From positions 1 through 64,000 of the forward strand of contig JAIBBK010000004.1 in the NCBI GenBank assembly GCA_019694675.1: DNA of 64,000 nucleotides, read 5' to 3'. This stretch comes from Ignavibacteria bacterium (GTDB lineage: Bacteria > Bacteroidota > Ignavibacteria > Tepidaquicellales > Tepidaquicellaceae). Below the pieces are notes generated by a model that saw only the letters and a list, made by a program, of their open reading frames with translations, made no database searches and was not told the DNA's origin. Shown here in pieces: positions 25,336-35,144 of the stretch (positions are counted from its first letter, which is position 1; every line of letters begins with the position of its first letter). The translations under genes and the position numbers were made by a program.

Positions 25336-28063
25336 CTGGAACGAAATAAAAGACCGAGCATTAAAATTTTCCAAAGAATGGGAAGATGCATCAAATGAAG
25401 ATGCAGATGCAAAGCCGTTCCTTGTCGAGTTCTTCAATGTGTTCGGAATCAGCAGCCGCAAGGTGGCTACGTTCGAACACCGCATTAAAAAACTCAATGA
25501 GCAGGACGGATACATTGACATGCTTTGGAAGGGCATGATGCTTGTTGAAATGAAAAGCCGGGGCAAGAATCTCGATAAGGCGTATGAGCAGGCAAGGGAA
25601 TATCTCCACGGGCTAAAGGAGCACGAATTGCCAAAGTTTATAATAGTTTCGGACTTTGAAAATTTCAGACTGTATGATTTGGAGGAAGACACGATGACGC
25701 ATTTCAAACTCGATGAACTCGTTGATAATGTTCAGCATTTCGGATTTATCTCCGGCTATCAAAAGAAAGTTTACAAAGAGCAGGACCCGGCAAACATCAA
25801 GGCAGCCGAACTCATGGGCAAGCTGCATGACCGGCTTAAGGATATTGGCTACACCGGGCATCCGCTTGAAGTGTATCTCGTAAGACTTCTGTTCTGCCTC
25901 TTTGCAGATGACACTACCATATTCAACAAACAGCAGTTTCAGGACTTCATTGAACAGCGAACTATTGAGGATGGCTCTGATCTTGCCGCGAAACTTCATG
26001 AGCTTTTTCAGGTACTCAATACACCCAAAGACGAGAGGTTCACAAATCTTGATGAACAGCTTGCAGAATTTCCTTACGTGAACGGAAAGCTCTTTGAAGA
26101 GCAATTGCCAATGGCAAGCTTTGATGCGAAGATGAGGCAAGCCCTGCTTGATTGCTGTTCAATTGACTGGGCAAGAATTTCGCCTGCAATATTCGGTTCG
26201 ATGTTTCAGAGTGTGATGAATCCTGTTGAGCGGCGCAATCTCGGAGCTCACTATACAAGCGAGAAGAACATACTCAAAGTCATCAAGCCGCTGTTCCTTG
26301 ATGAACTTTGGAAAGAGTTCGCTACAATCAAAGACAATCCAAACAAGCTTCGCGATTTCCATTCTAAAATGAGCAAGCTCAGGTTTCTCGATCCTGCATG
26401 CGGATGCGGGAATTTTCTCGTTATCGCTTACAGAGAACTTCGCATGCTTGAGCTGGAGATTCTCAGAAACCTGAACAAGTCCGGACAGGGCGCTCTTGAT
26501 GTCGGCGACATCATCAAGCTTGATGTTGATATGATGTACGGAATTGAGATAGAAGAATTTCCCGCCCGCATTGCCGAAGTTGCAATGTGGCTGATAGACC
26601 ATCAGATGAACATGCAGGTGAGCAACGAGTTCGGCCAGTATTTTACTAGGCTGCCGTTGAGGAAGTCGGCGAAAATTGTGAACGGCAATGCGCTGAGGTT
26701 GGATTGGGAAGAAGTTGTTTTGAAAGACGATTTGAATTTCATTCTGGGAAATCCCCCTTTTGCTGGAAAGCAGGTTCAAAGTCCAAGCCAAAAGGAAGAT
26801 ATGAATTTAGTTTTTCGGGGATTAAAAAATACTGGTATACTTGACTATGTGACTGCATGGTACTTGAAGGCTACAGTCCTATCTCAGGATTCCAAAATCC
26901 AAATCGGCTTTGTTTCCACAAATTCAATAACTCAAGGTGAACAAGTTGGCATATTATGGCACTTAGTTATGAAAAAATTTGAGATGAAAATCAACTTTGC
27001 ACATCAAACTTTTAAATGGGGTAATGAAGCAAAGGGCAATGCTGCAGTTCATGTTGTGATAATAGGTTTCGCACACTTTGATACCAACCATAGATCTTTA
27101 TATGTCTATGAAAATATAAGCGCGGAACCAGTTCTCACGTCTGCAAAAAACATCAATCCATATTTGGTAGATGCAAACAATGTTTTCATCTTTGCAAGAA
27201 CAAAGCCATTATGCGATGTTCCTGAGATCATTAAAGGCAGTGAAACAACTGACGATGGTCATTTTATTCTCACATTAGAAGAGGTTTCAAATTTGACCCA
27301 AAAAAATGAGAATGCCAAAAAATTTATAAGACCTTTCATTGGTGGCGGTGATTTTATTAACAATAGAGTTAGATATTGTTTGTGGCTCAAAGACATGAAG
27401 TCAGATGAACTACGAGACATTCCGGAAATACTGGAACGTATTGAACGTGTAAGAAGATTTCGATTGTCAAGTTCTAAGGAGAGAACTAGAAGTTGGGCAA
27501 ACTTTCCGACATTATTCACTGAAGACCGGCAGCCAAGTTCACGCTTTTTGATGTTTCCAAAAGTATCATCAGAGAAGCGAACATACATACCCTTTGCTTT
27601 TGTAGAGCCCGTGTTCATCATTAATAATACTGCTTCGTTCATTCCAGATGCTTCACATTTCACATTCGGAGTACTTCAAAGCAAAATGCATATGACTTGG
27701 ACTAAGTATGTTTGTGGCAGACTCGAGAGCAGATTCATATATTCAAACAAAATCGTTTACAACAACTTCCCCTGGCCGGAGCAGCCCACAGAGAAGCAAG
27801 TGCAGGCAATAGAGCAAGCGGCGCAGGGAGTATTAGATGCGCGGGCTGAGTTTCCAAACAGTTCGCTTGCAGATTTGTATGATCCTCTCACCATGCCGCC
27901 AAAGCTTCTAAAGGCGCATCAGACATTGGACAAGGCAGTTGACCTTGCATACCGTCCTCAGCCGTTCACATCAGATGCAAAACGGATGGAGTATTTGTTT
28001 GAGTTGTATGAGAAATATACGGCGGGGTTGTTTGGGGGCAGCGGCAAGAAAAAAAAGAAATAG
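25301..28063 (+). CDS. MmeI-family type IIL restriction-methylation enzyme
   Basis: 920 residues in one chain. The N-terminal nuclease domain has Asp73-x9-Glu83-x-Lys85 (YIDMLWKGMMLVEMKSRGKN), the same spacing as the catalytic D-x9-E-x-K of MmeI. A helical spacer follows (about 150-330), then a gamma-type adenine methyltransferase with motif I LDPACGCGNF (363-372), GIEIEEFPARIAEVAMW, and motif IV NPPF (484-487). The target-recognition part (about 600-830) ends in SNKIVYNNFPWPE. Family knowledge: such enzymes bind an asymmetric site, methylate one strand for protection and cut ~20 nt away. Start alternatives are this ATG or the ATG at 25325 (MPLSWNE). Residues ~485-825 are encoded by visibly more AT-rich DNA than the ends. 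Confidence 0.9.
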   Translation: MSELKISIMPLSWNEIKDRALKFSKEWEDASNEDADAKPFLVEFFNVFGISSRKVATFEHRIKKLNEQDGYIDMLWKGMMLVEMKSRGKNLDKAYEQAREYLHGLKEHELPKFIIVSDFENFRLYDLEEDTMTHFKLDELVDNVQHFGFISGYQKKVYKEQDPANIKAAELMGKLHDRLKDIGYTGHPLEVYLVRLLFCLFADDTTIFNKQQFQDFIEQRTIEDGSDLAAKLHELFQVLNTPKDERFTNLDEQLAEFPYVNGKLFEEQLPMASFDAKMRQALLDCCSIDWARISPAIFGSMFQSVMNPVERRNLGAHYTSEKNILKVIKPLFLDELWKEFATIKDNPNKLRDFHSKMSKLRFLDPACGCGNFLVIAYRELRMLELEILRNLNKSGQGALDVGDIIKLDVDMMYGIEIEEFPARIAEVAMWLIDHQMNMQVSNEFGQYFTRLPLRKSAKIVNGNALRLDWEEVVLKDDLNFILGNPPFAGKQVQSPSQKEDMNLVFRGLKNTGILDYVTAWYLKATVLSQDSKIQIGFVSTNSITQGEQVGILWHLVMKKFEMKINFAHQTFKWGNEAKGNAAVHVVIIGFAHFDTNHRSLYVYENISAEPVLTSAKNINPYLVDANNVFIFARTKPLCDVPEIIKGSETTDDGHFILTLEEVSNLTQKNENAKKFIRPFIGGGDFINNRVRYCLWLKDMKSDELRDIPEILERIERVRRFRLSSSKERTRSWANFPTLFTEDRQPSSRFLMFPKVSSEKRTYIPFAFVEPVFIINNTASFIPDASHFTFGVLQSKMHMTWTKYVCGRLESRFIYSNKIVYNNFPWPEQPTEKQVQAIEQAAQGVLDARAEFPNSSLADLYDPLTMPPKLLKAHQTLDKAVDLAYRPQPFTSDAKRMEYLFELYEKYTAGLFGGSGKKKKK

Positions 28064-28205
28064 ACGCATCATCCACAATTTTTTGTTCGACACCTTGGGG
28101 GTCATTACATTATTGTAACGAATTTTTTTACCTCGCTCCTGTAAGTGTCCCCAAATCTCCTACATCCCAAAAGTAGACAAAAAATGTTTAACTTAAAAAA
28201 GACAA
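28064..28205. other. Gap before IS3 remnant
   Basis: AT-rich, no gene. Stretches such as GTAAGTGTCCCC might be a decayed IS end, but no inverted-repeat partner was found. Confidence 0.35.
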
Positions 28206-28297
28206 ATGAAGAAGTCAAAATTCTCTGAGAGCCAGGCAGTAATATTGTAATGCTTGCTTCAAGTGGAAATGGAATTTCCGAAAACTGTTCCTATTGA
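28206..28297 (+). mobile_element. IS3-family OrfA remnant
   Basis: The ATG opens MKKSKFSESQAVIL, the typical N-terminus of IS3-family OrfA transposase helix-turn-helix proteins (consensus MKKSRFTESQIVxxLK). A stop follows at once, and the next frame continues NGISENC before a second stop. Only ~90 bp remain; nothing of OrfB is seen. It lies at the right edge of the restriction island. Confidence 0.55.
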
Positions 28298-28308
28298 ACC
28301 ATTAAATA

Positions 28309-28731
28309 TTAGATCAGGGATTGAATCATATTAAATCCACCACAATATAAGTACGCTCTTCCAGCCATGTTATTGTAATTGTGGGCGCCAATGAGAATTT
28401 CATCAAAACCATCACCATTCACATCCCGCAGGTGTATTGGTTCGCCGGGAAGTGGAATTTCTGATTTTTGATTTAGGTAGAGCATGATGCATGGTGTCTC
28501 ATGATAATTCTGTTGTTTCTCTATCAGTCTGCCGCTACGCTCTTCTGATGATATTACACTTACCTCTTTCTGCCCTTCCTTCAGTGCATTATCACGAACC
28601 AAACATCTTTTCGCTGACTCTGCTATCGATTCACGCACCTTTGGAGAGAGTTCATACTGCTTTTGCAACTCGTATATGAACTCCCTCTCAGATGTCTCGT
28701 GTTGTGCTCTTAGAATTGTTCTTTTTTCCAT
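28309..28731 (-). pseudogene. Chimeric ORF: DUF1670-like N-part fused to FG-GAP fragment
   Basis: Start at the ATG 28731 with AGGTG upstream. Residues ~1-88 resemble the N-terminus of DUF1670 proteins (FIYELQKQYELSPKVRESIA ... EGQKEVSVISSEERSGR), a family of presumed DNA-binding proteins. From about residue 90 the sequence becomes an FG-GAP unit (LRDVNGDGFDEILIGAHNY, GRAYLYCGG) like those of the cargo gene immediately downstream, and then ends. This looks like an insertion or deletion join of two unrelated genes in one frame. Whether it is expressed is unknown. Confidence 0.55.
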
Positions 28732-28789
28732 TGTCACCTCGTATTTGCAACTTAGTTGTTAATACAAACTTTTGAGGCGACAAATGTCG

Positions 28790-31700
28790 CTACTTCAACA
28801 AAACCATCTTCCTCGCCGAAACAAAACTTCCGCTTTCGATGCGGTAGATGTATGTGCCCGATGCTAACGAACTTCCGTCGAACTTCGCGACATAGTAACC
28901 CGCATCTTTGAATTCATTCACAAGCGTCATGACTTCCCTTCCCGCCATGTCAAAGATCTTCAGCACTACATTGCCTGATTGCGGAATGCCGTAGGCAATG
29001 GTTGTCAGCGGGTTGAACGGGTTGGGATAGTTCTGATCAACGAAGTATTTATCCGGAACACCGATCGTGACTGCTTCCGGGAGATCGAAGTATTCGAAGT
29101 TGCCGTTGAAGTCGATTTGTTTGAGGCGGTAGTGGTACTTTCCCGTTTCAAGGTTCTTGTCTTCATAAGAGTAGTCTGTGATCTGTGAGGATGAAACTTT
29201 GCCTGGTATGTACATAATGGACCTGAAGTCATTATCTCCAACTGACCTGAGCAATTCGAAACCCGAGTTGTTTTCTTCAGCGGCAGTTGACCACTTCAAC
29301 AGGACTGATCTGCCTTCCACAGATGATGTGAATGAAGCAAGCTGAACAGGCAACGGCCTGTCAATGTACACCACCTTTGTGCACAGTATTTCATTTCCGC
29401 TCAATGCGCTTAATGCAAATCTGCCCGATATACTGCCCATTTCAACGTAGACCGAATCGTTATTGCTGTCGGATATGATCCTTGCCCTTGCCGTCCTGTC
29501 ATTCTGAATCTCAAACCTGACATTGGCTTGCTGTTCATATACATAGAGGTGTGTTGTATTATACATTACATTGAAATCGCCGGTCATGCATTGGTCGTTT
29601 GACATCCACACGATGTAAGACGTGTCTGAGTACCTTCCTGAAACCGAAACCAGAATATCAACTGCAGGTGAACTGCTGCCGGCCTGAACCGAAGCGTTGC
29701 CGCTTACGTCGGTAATACTGCTGGTATATGTATTCTGACTTCCTCTCCTGAAGAAGTTCACTCTTACCCCGTTCATCGGCTGGTTGTCAATATTGTTCAC
29801 GGTTGCCGTTACATCCACCGTATATCCCGCATTGGTGACGGAGAAAGGAGATGTTGAGAGAGTCAGTCCTCCAAGAGTATTTTCCGGAATTCCAAAGCCA
29901 TAGTAAAAACAAGCCGTTCCGGATTGGTTTGGCCCCCAGTCTGGTCCACCGATGATCACATCCGGATAATGATCCGCATTGATATCTCCCGCTGTTGAAA
30001 CGGAGAATCCAAATCTTGAAGGATATTCATCGGGCGCATTCATAATATAGTCAGCTTTGTTATCCATATTATGAGAACCAAGAAAGACATACACCCTGCC
30101 TTTACGGTTATCATGTCCCCACGAACCGACCATTACATCCGAGAAACCATCGCCGTTGAAATCATCGTTAAGAAATACCTGACTGAATCTTTCATCTTCA
30201 CCATAAACCTGCGGGGCAAATCCGAGATCCGGTATGTTGTCCATGTTTGTGCCGCCCCTGAACAATGTGGCTCCGTTGAAGGGATGGATCTCATCACCCC
30301 TGCCGATCACTACGTCGCTGAAACCATCATTGTCCACATCGCCCGCTGATCCGACATAAGAACCGAATTTAAGATCGAACCCGACTGCCTCTCCTGTCAT
30401 TATCACATCCGGAACATCATTCATCTGTGCTCCCCCGAGATAAACATAAGCTCTTCCGGTGTTGTTGAGATATCTGTAAGCTCCCACAACCACATCTGAA
30501 AATCCGTCGCCATTCACATCTCCAGCATATGAAACGCTCTTGCCAAAATCAGAACCCGGAGACGGGTCATTAAGAATTACATCAGCAATATTATCCATCT
30601 GAAGCCCGCCAAAATAGATGTAGGCCTTACCGGCTCTTGAACCTACAATGACATCATCAAATCCGTCAAGATTCATATCACCTGCTTTGCAAACCGAATA
30701 CCCGAACCTGTCACCTGCGGTTTCTCCGTTCAGGACAATCCCGTTTATCAAGCCTTGCTGATTGCCGAAGTACAGATATGCTCTTCCGGCAATGCCGCTA
30801 TTTCCGGTTGAGCCGATGATAACATCATCATATCCGTCACTGTTGACATCTCCTGCTCCGGAACATGAGAATCCAAAATTCGGAATTTCTCCGTTTATGA
30901 TCATATCCGGGATGATTGGTGTGGAAACAGAACCAAAGTATATTGCAGTCCATCCGTTGCCGTAACCCGGTGCCCCTATCATAAGATCATCATAACCGTC
31001 TGCGTTGAAGTCACCTGCTGAATTTACTGTATATCCAAAATGCGCTGGATTAATGAGATCGACGGATTCAATTCTGTGTTCGCAATTAAGAAGAGCCGGA
31101 GCAATGACTCTTACAGTCTTACTGCATGAAACCGAATCTGAGCTGTATATGAGTATGAATCTGCCGCCATAGAATCCGGGATTGATGAATGCAGTATCAT
31201 TATCCATGCCCGAAATTATAGATGCATTGGCTCCGCCTTCATTCAGTAACGCCCAACTTCCTTGTGTTCTGTCAGAGACATAACGGACCGGAGAATAAGA
31301 ATAATAAATGGAGTCCGCACCCGAGATCAAGCAATTCTCTAAGGTCAACTGTCCGCCTGTTACAGTCTTAAGTATGGTACCGTAAGCTCCAACAGCCCAA
31401 CCGGTGTTGTTATCAGTGAAGTGAACTGAATTCAACCAGATATCAGTCCCGCTTGTCTGAGGAGTCCAAGTTATTCCTGCGTTTGTGGTCTTAAGAATCT
31501 TGCCGCCCTCTCCGACAACCCAACCGGTGTTGTCATCTGTGAAATAGACCGACCGCAAGTGATTACTAGTCCCACTTGTCTGCAGAGCCCAGTTCAATCC
31601 GGTGTTTGTGGTACTGAGAATTGTGCCGTAGTATCCCACAGCCCAGCCGATGTTCATGTCTGTGAAATGTACTGAATACAACAAGTTACTCGTCCCGCTT

Positions 31701-32272
31701 GTTTGCGGAGTCCAGCTTGTTCCGCCGTCTGTGGATCTGAGAACTGTACCGTCTTGTCCCACAGCCCAACCGGTGTTGATATCTGTGAAATGAACTGAAA
31801 ACAAATATTGACTCGTCCCGCTTGGCTGAAATATCCAGCTCGATCCACCGTTTGTAGTCTTCAATATTGCGCCGTATCCTGCTACAGTCCAGCCGGAGTA
31901 ACTGTCAACGAAACAAACTGAATGCAGCCAATTCCCAGTCCCAATAGTCTGCATAGTCCAGTTTGTCCCACCGTCTATGGTCTTGAGACTTGTGCCAAAC
32001 TTTCCCACAGCCCAACCGGTGTTAGTGTCTATGAAATAGACTGATTGTAAAGGATTTCCTGTCCCGCTGGTCTGCGGAGTCCAGTTTGCTCCACTGTTTG
32101 TGGTCTTCAGAATTGTGCCGGCATTACCAACAGCCCAGCCGGTGTTGTTGTCTGTGAAATAGACAGAAAGCAAACTACTACTCGTCCCGCTTGTTTGCGG
32201 AACCCAGCCCAGTTGGCCGTTTGCAGTGTTAAGAAATAAACTGAGAATAATTGAGCATAATAAGATCTTCAT
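28790..32272 (-). CDS. T9SS cargo: seven YCF48-like plus seven FG-GAP repeats
   Basis: I start at the ATG 32272 (MKILLCSIILSLFLNTANGQ), a good signal peptide; upstream open frame lacks coding character. About 1160 residues. Order: seven YCF48/BNR-like units of ~42 residues (SVYFTDNNTGWAVG, GTILKTTNSGANW), an Ig/PKD-like spacer, seven FG-GAP units with DxNxDGxxD Ca2+ loops, a Big-type beta-sandwich (VTATVNNIDNQPMNGVRVNF), the Fn3-like linker ending in YHYRLKQIDFNGNFEYFDL, and a T9SS type A sorting domain (NYPNPFNP, IFDMAGREV, SGTYIYRIESG, ending KKMVLLK). Two seven-bladed propellers in tandem are predicted. Surface-located; binding or adhesion by inference. Confidence 0.9.
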   Translation of the reverse strand: MKILLCSIILSLFLNTANGQLGWVPQTSGTSSSLLSVYFTDNNTGWAVGNAGTILKTTNSGANWTPQTSGTGNPLQSVYFIDTNTGWAVGKFGTSLKTIDGGTNWTMQTIGTGNWLHSVCFVDSYSGWTVAGYGAILKTTNGGSSWIFQPSGTSQYLFSVHFTDINTGWAVGQDGTVLRSTDGGTSWTPQTSGTSNLLYSVHFTDMNIGWAVGYYGTILSTTNTGLNWALQTSGTSNHLRSVYFTDDNTGWVVGEGGKILKTTNAGITWTPQTSGTDIWLNSVHFTDNNTGWAVGAYGTILKTVTGGQLTLENCLISGADSIYYSYSPVRYVSDRTQGSWALLNEGGANASIISGMDNDTAFINPGFYGGRFILIYSSDSVSCSKTVRVIAPALLNCEHRIESVDLINPAHFGYTVNSAGDFNADGYDDLMIGAPGYGNGWTAIYFGSVSTPIIPDMIINGEIPNFGFSCSGAGDVNSDGYDDVIIGSTGNSGIAGRAYLYFGNQQGLINGIVLNGETAGDRFGYSVCKAGDMNLDGFDDVIVGSRAGKAYIYFGGLQMDNIADVILNDPSPGSDFGKSVSYAGDVNGDGFSDVVVGAYRYLNNTGRAYVYLGGAQMNDVPDVIMTGEAVGFDLKFGSYVGSAGDVDNDGFSDVVIGRGDEIHPFNGATLFRGGTNMDNIPDLGFAPQVYGEDERFSQVFLNDDFNGDGFSDVMVGSWGHDNRKGRVYVFLGSHNMDNKADYIMNAPDEYPSRFGFSVSTAGDINADHYPDVIIGGPDWGPNQSGTACFYYGFGIPENTLGGLTLSTSPFSVTNAGYTVDVTATVNNIDNQPMNGVRVNFFRRGSQNTYTSSITDVSGNASVQAGSSSPAVDILVSVSGRYSDTSYIVWMSNDQCMTGDFNVMYNTTHLYVYEQQANVRFEIQNDRTARARIISDSNNDSVYVEMGSISGRFALSALSGNEILCTKVVYIDRPLPVQLASFTSSVEGRSVLLKWSTAAEENNSGFELLRSVGDNDFRSIMYIPGKVSSSQITDYSYEDKNLETGKYHYRLKQIDFNGNFEYFDLPEAVTIGVPDKYFVDQNYPNPFNPLTTIAYGIPQSGNVVLKIFDMAGREVMTLVNEFKDAGYYVAKFDGSSLASGTYIYRIESGSFVSARKMVLLK

Positions 32273-32615
32273 TATTGTTCTGATTAGAAGTTTTGAAATC
32301 CTTACTGTACGGATTCTGCACCCGTTCTTTGCGGCAGGTTTTAGAGGAATTGTGTAGAAAGCATACAGCTGTTCCGTACTGCTTTCGTTCTTGTATAACT
32401 TCGTCCTCAGGCATCTGAATTGAAATGCAAATTTATGTCGCACCTTTAGCAATTTGCATTCCACATATCAATATTCTCCCGTTCAGAAGAGTGTTTCGGG
32501 AACAAGTGCGTTTACAAACAGGAGTCCGGCAACGAGCGGGGCGGCAGCGAAGGATGGATTCCTGATCCGGATCTATTGCACAGTTACCATTCAGTCAATT
32601 GTCAGTGTGCACACA
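32273..32615. other. Intergenic region, no gene seen
   Basis: Holds the promoter region for the cargo gene on the minus strand. No recognisable RNA or element. Confidence 0.4.
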
Positions 32616-33230
32616 TCAGAATTCAAACCCGCCTCTGATCACGAATGAATTGTATTTGGTGGCAAAGGAAACTACCGGTTCGGCGAAGAACCTTGTATTT
32701 CCTGAGATCTGAAAGCTTATTCCTCCGCCAAGATTGAACCCGAGATCAAAGTATCCTTCTTTTTCATCTCCCTTGGTTGAAGCAATTATTGCAGAAACCG
32801 GGTCAACCATACCGAGTCCGGTTCTTATCTCCCCGAAACCGTAATAATTGACAGGGTCATTCCGGCCCAGTTTGCCAACCAGTGTTCCAAACTTGGCATA
32901 TATCAGGAATTGATTTCCTTCCAGTTCCTCCAATTCATCCTTGTCATCAGTCCCGGCAAACTGAATGCCTAAGCCGCCGCGCAATGCAACATTCCTGTTT
33001 ACATTTCCTGTATAGCTCAGATAGAGGTCCACCCCGAATCCAAACTGTGAATTTTTTGTATAAGGAAAAACATACCCGGCACCAAAGCTGAGTCCGCTGG
33101 TAAGCTCCGCCTTAATTGAGCCTGCAGTTGAATCCTTAACTTTCGCAGAAAGATCAATTGCTGATTCTTGCGCCGTGCAATTGCCGGCAAGCAGCAGGAA
33201 CAGCAACATAATCGGTATTAACGTTTTCAT
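32616..33230 (-). CDS. Outer-membrane beta-barrel protein
   Basis: 204 residues. The signal peptide is LIPIMLLFLLLAGNCTAQ. The rest alternates hydrophobic and polar residues in short strands (LSFGAGYVFPYTKNSQFGFG, FDLGFNLGGGISFQISGN, FAEPVVSFATKYNSFVIRGG) and ends in Phe (GGFEF), the hallmark C-terminal residue recognised by the BAM complex. About eight strands, like small OmpA/OmpX-type barrels. No function can be assigned. Confidence 0.75.
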   Translation of the reverse strand: MKTLIPIMLLFLLLAGNCTAQESAIDLSAKVKDSTAGSIKAELTSGLSFGAGYVFPYTKNSQFGFGVDLYLSYTGNVNRNVALRGGLGIQFAGTDDKDELEELEGNQFLIYAKFGTLVGKLGRNDPVNYYGFGEIRTGLGMVDPVSAIIASTKGDEKEGYFDLGFNLGGGISFQISGNTRFFAEPVVSFATKYNSFVIRGGFEF

Positions 33231-33686
33231 ATGACTTCATCTTTTTTGATTGTTGTCAAAACTGGCAACTGCTAATTGCCTTTCTGTTGATTCTCATGCT
33301 CCAAGCATTTGCCCTGTAAAAGACAGCATAAACAAAACCGCCGTTCTCTTTGAAACTACATTTGTTCCAACATCCTGAGACGTGGAAGCTAAGTATCATT
33401 CAGGAAAACCTTCAGACATCAGCCGGTCAAAATTTGTCATTCAGAAATGACCAATTGTCATGGAATTGTCAAATCTTTTGACTTCTAAAAACTCTCTGAC
33501 AGAAGACCTCAAGAGAGCAGGCGTATATGCCGGATGTGGTGCTGAACCACGGTAAATGACTCCGGCAGATGTATTGATGTGACTTTCACTGAGAGTCCAT
33601 GAATGTTTTCAAGTGAATCGGTAAGTCTTAAGTTAATCTATCATTCAGAAAGATTGAAAAGAACTGATTGAATCAATTGAACTGAT
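33231..33686. other. Intergenic region, no gene seen
   Basis: About 450 bp with stops in all frames. Contains TTGTCAAA at ~33254 and ATTGTCAAAT near 33465, a motif also seen upstream of several small envelope-protein genes here. Confidence 0.35.
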
Positions 33687-34169
33687 CTACGGATTTGAAA
33701 AGCCGCCGACGCCAAGCGTGAATAATACGACGAGCACACCCGCTGTTGTACCTGCCAATGTTCCAATGACTGCGAAAGTTGTCTTCACTCCGTCCACCTT
33801 CTCAACAGAACTGTAAACAAGACGGACGTCGCTGAGAGGAATGTATTGCGTTCTGTCCGAAAATCCCGATTCACCATTCCCTCCTGCAACCATGTTGTAC
33901 TTCCCGGTTATTACAAACCTTCCTTCTGAACTGTCTCTTCCTTCCTCGAAGAATACCATTTTATCAGTGCAGTCAATATTGCTTCCGCTCCTGAGCACGA
34001 TCTTCGAGATCTTTATGCTTTTGTATGATCCGTCCGGTTCAGGTGACATGATCGATGATTCTGTCGTGGCACAGCCGTTAAGGGCAAAGAGGCAGAAAAA
34101 TATTGCAAAGATTCCTGCCCCGGATCTTACCAGGCTTTGATTGGCTTTTACTATTCTTGAGGTCTTCAT
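33687..34169 (-). CDS. Small lipoprotein with hydrophobic tail (repeat family)
   Basis: Start at the ATG 34169, preceded by AGGAG. 160 residues. The lipobox is LNGC after a hydrophobic stretch (IFAIFFCLFA). The middle is a small beta domain (IKISKIVLRSGSNI ... GRFVITGKYNM ... IPLSDVRLVYSSVEKV). The end is a hydrophobic, Gly/Ala-containing segment (TFAVIGTLAGTTAGVLVVLF) that could span a membrane. The same architecture, with a D-(I/V)-x-x-(V/L) strand before the tail, recurs at 37372, 48309 and 49253 and, without the tail, at 47800. Function unknown; probably envelope-located. Confidence 0.7.
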   Translation of the reverse strand: MKTSRIVKANQSLVRSGAGIFAIFFCLFALNGCATTESSIMSPEPDGSYKSIKISKIVLRSGSNIDCTDKMVFFEEGRDSSEGRFVITGKYNMVAGGNGESGFSDRTQYIPLSDVRLVYSSVEKVDGVKTTFAVIGTLAGTTAGVLVVLFTLGVGGFSNP

Positions 34170-35144
34170 GGCTTTTACTCCTACTCTTGCATTTGATTTC
34201 TTTCTTTCCCTTTCTGATACAAATCTATAAGGAATGAAGCCGCAAACTGTCATCGTGCAGTAAAAGAAATATTTAAGAATTGTCAAAATTTATGGGACGA
34301 CGATAAGCTGTTCTTTCAAAGCAGATCGTTTTCTCCTTGCACAGATCAACCTATCTATCGGCTGTTCTTTGTGCCTTCCCGGTTATGTCGGCAGTATCAC
34401 GAGCAACCTGTCCCGACCAACGTGTACAGGCTTTTGGCCACTTCTGCTTTCAGAACTCTGTTGAACACGTAAAGGCAATGCGCTAAATTGCAGTGAAGAA
34501 TATGATACCGGGACGATATGATGTTAAAGAATTTCCACTTCTTTACGGCAGCAATCCTCAATTGGGTAAAGGCTTTGGAGGAAGGCGGTTGCGAAGTTCT
34601 GATTCCTGACAGCTTCAGATTTATGGCAAATGACAATCGAATCAGAATATTCTTTGCCACAATACCGGTTCGCTGACAAATACTCCGGGGATAACGCCAA
34701 CCTGAGGCGTGATGAGTCTTAAAGGAATTTTTATTAGTTCACTTTACTTGCATTACTTCGGAAATCAAGACCCGGCAATGTATTCAAAGCTGTTTGCTGT
34801 GGCAAGCAACAGGAAGTTACGGTTACGGGGATGGAGGCCTTGTGAGTCCGGCTTTTGCTGAAGTTGTTGCGCAGATGATGATCAGCTTCAACACGGTGAT
34901 CCGTTAAGAGATAATTGGTATCTTGCTTACAAACCTCTTATGCATAAGAATTCCTCTGCATCACTCTGCCATACAAACTTTGATCGATCCGGATTTCCTG
35001 TCAATTGTACGAATGTGTTGAATGAAGAAGGATTACGGCAGCAAATTGTTGCTGTCCCTGTAGAATGAGCCGGGCATGCTCCGGCAACGGCGGCACATCA
35101 TCGCCAATAGTTGATATTCTGCATGATGTAACCGGGCTTACGAA
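34170..35144. other. Long intergenic region with decayed sequence
   Basis: Nearly 1 kb without a supported gene. Short in-frame stretches have a protein-like look (for example around 34800-34860, GYGDGGLVSPAFAEV), suggesting an eroded gene, but frames are broken and no family can be named. AATTGTCAAAATT is present near 34275, upstream of the small lipoprotein gene. Confidence 0.4.

Noticed and set aside
32273-32464. Longer N-terminus of the YCF48/FG-GAP cargo protein
   Set aside because: The signal peptide begins at the internal ATG at 32272; the upstream stretch is basic and not conserved-looking.
34397-34660. An 87-codon minus-strand frame
   Set aside because: No signal, family motif or ribosome site; surrounded by decayed noncoding sequence.
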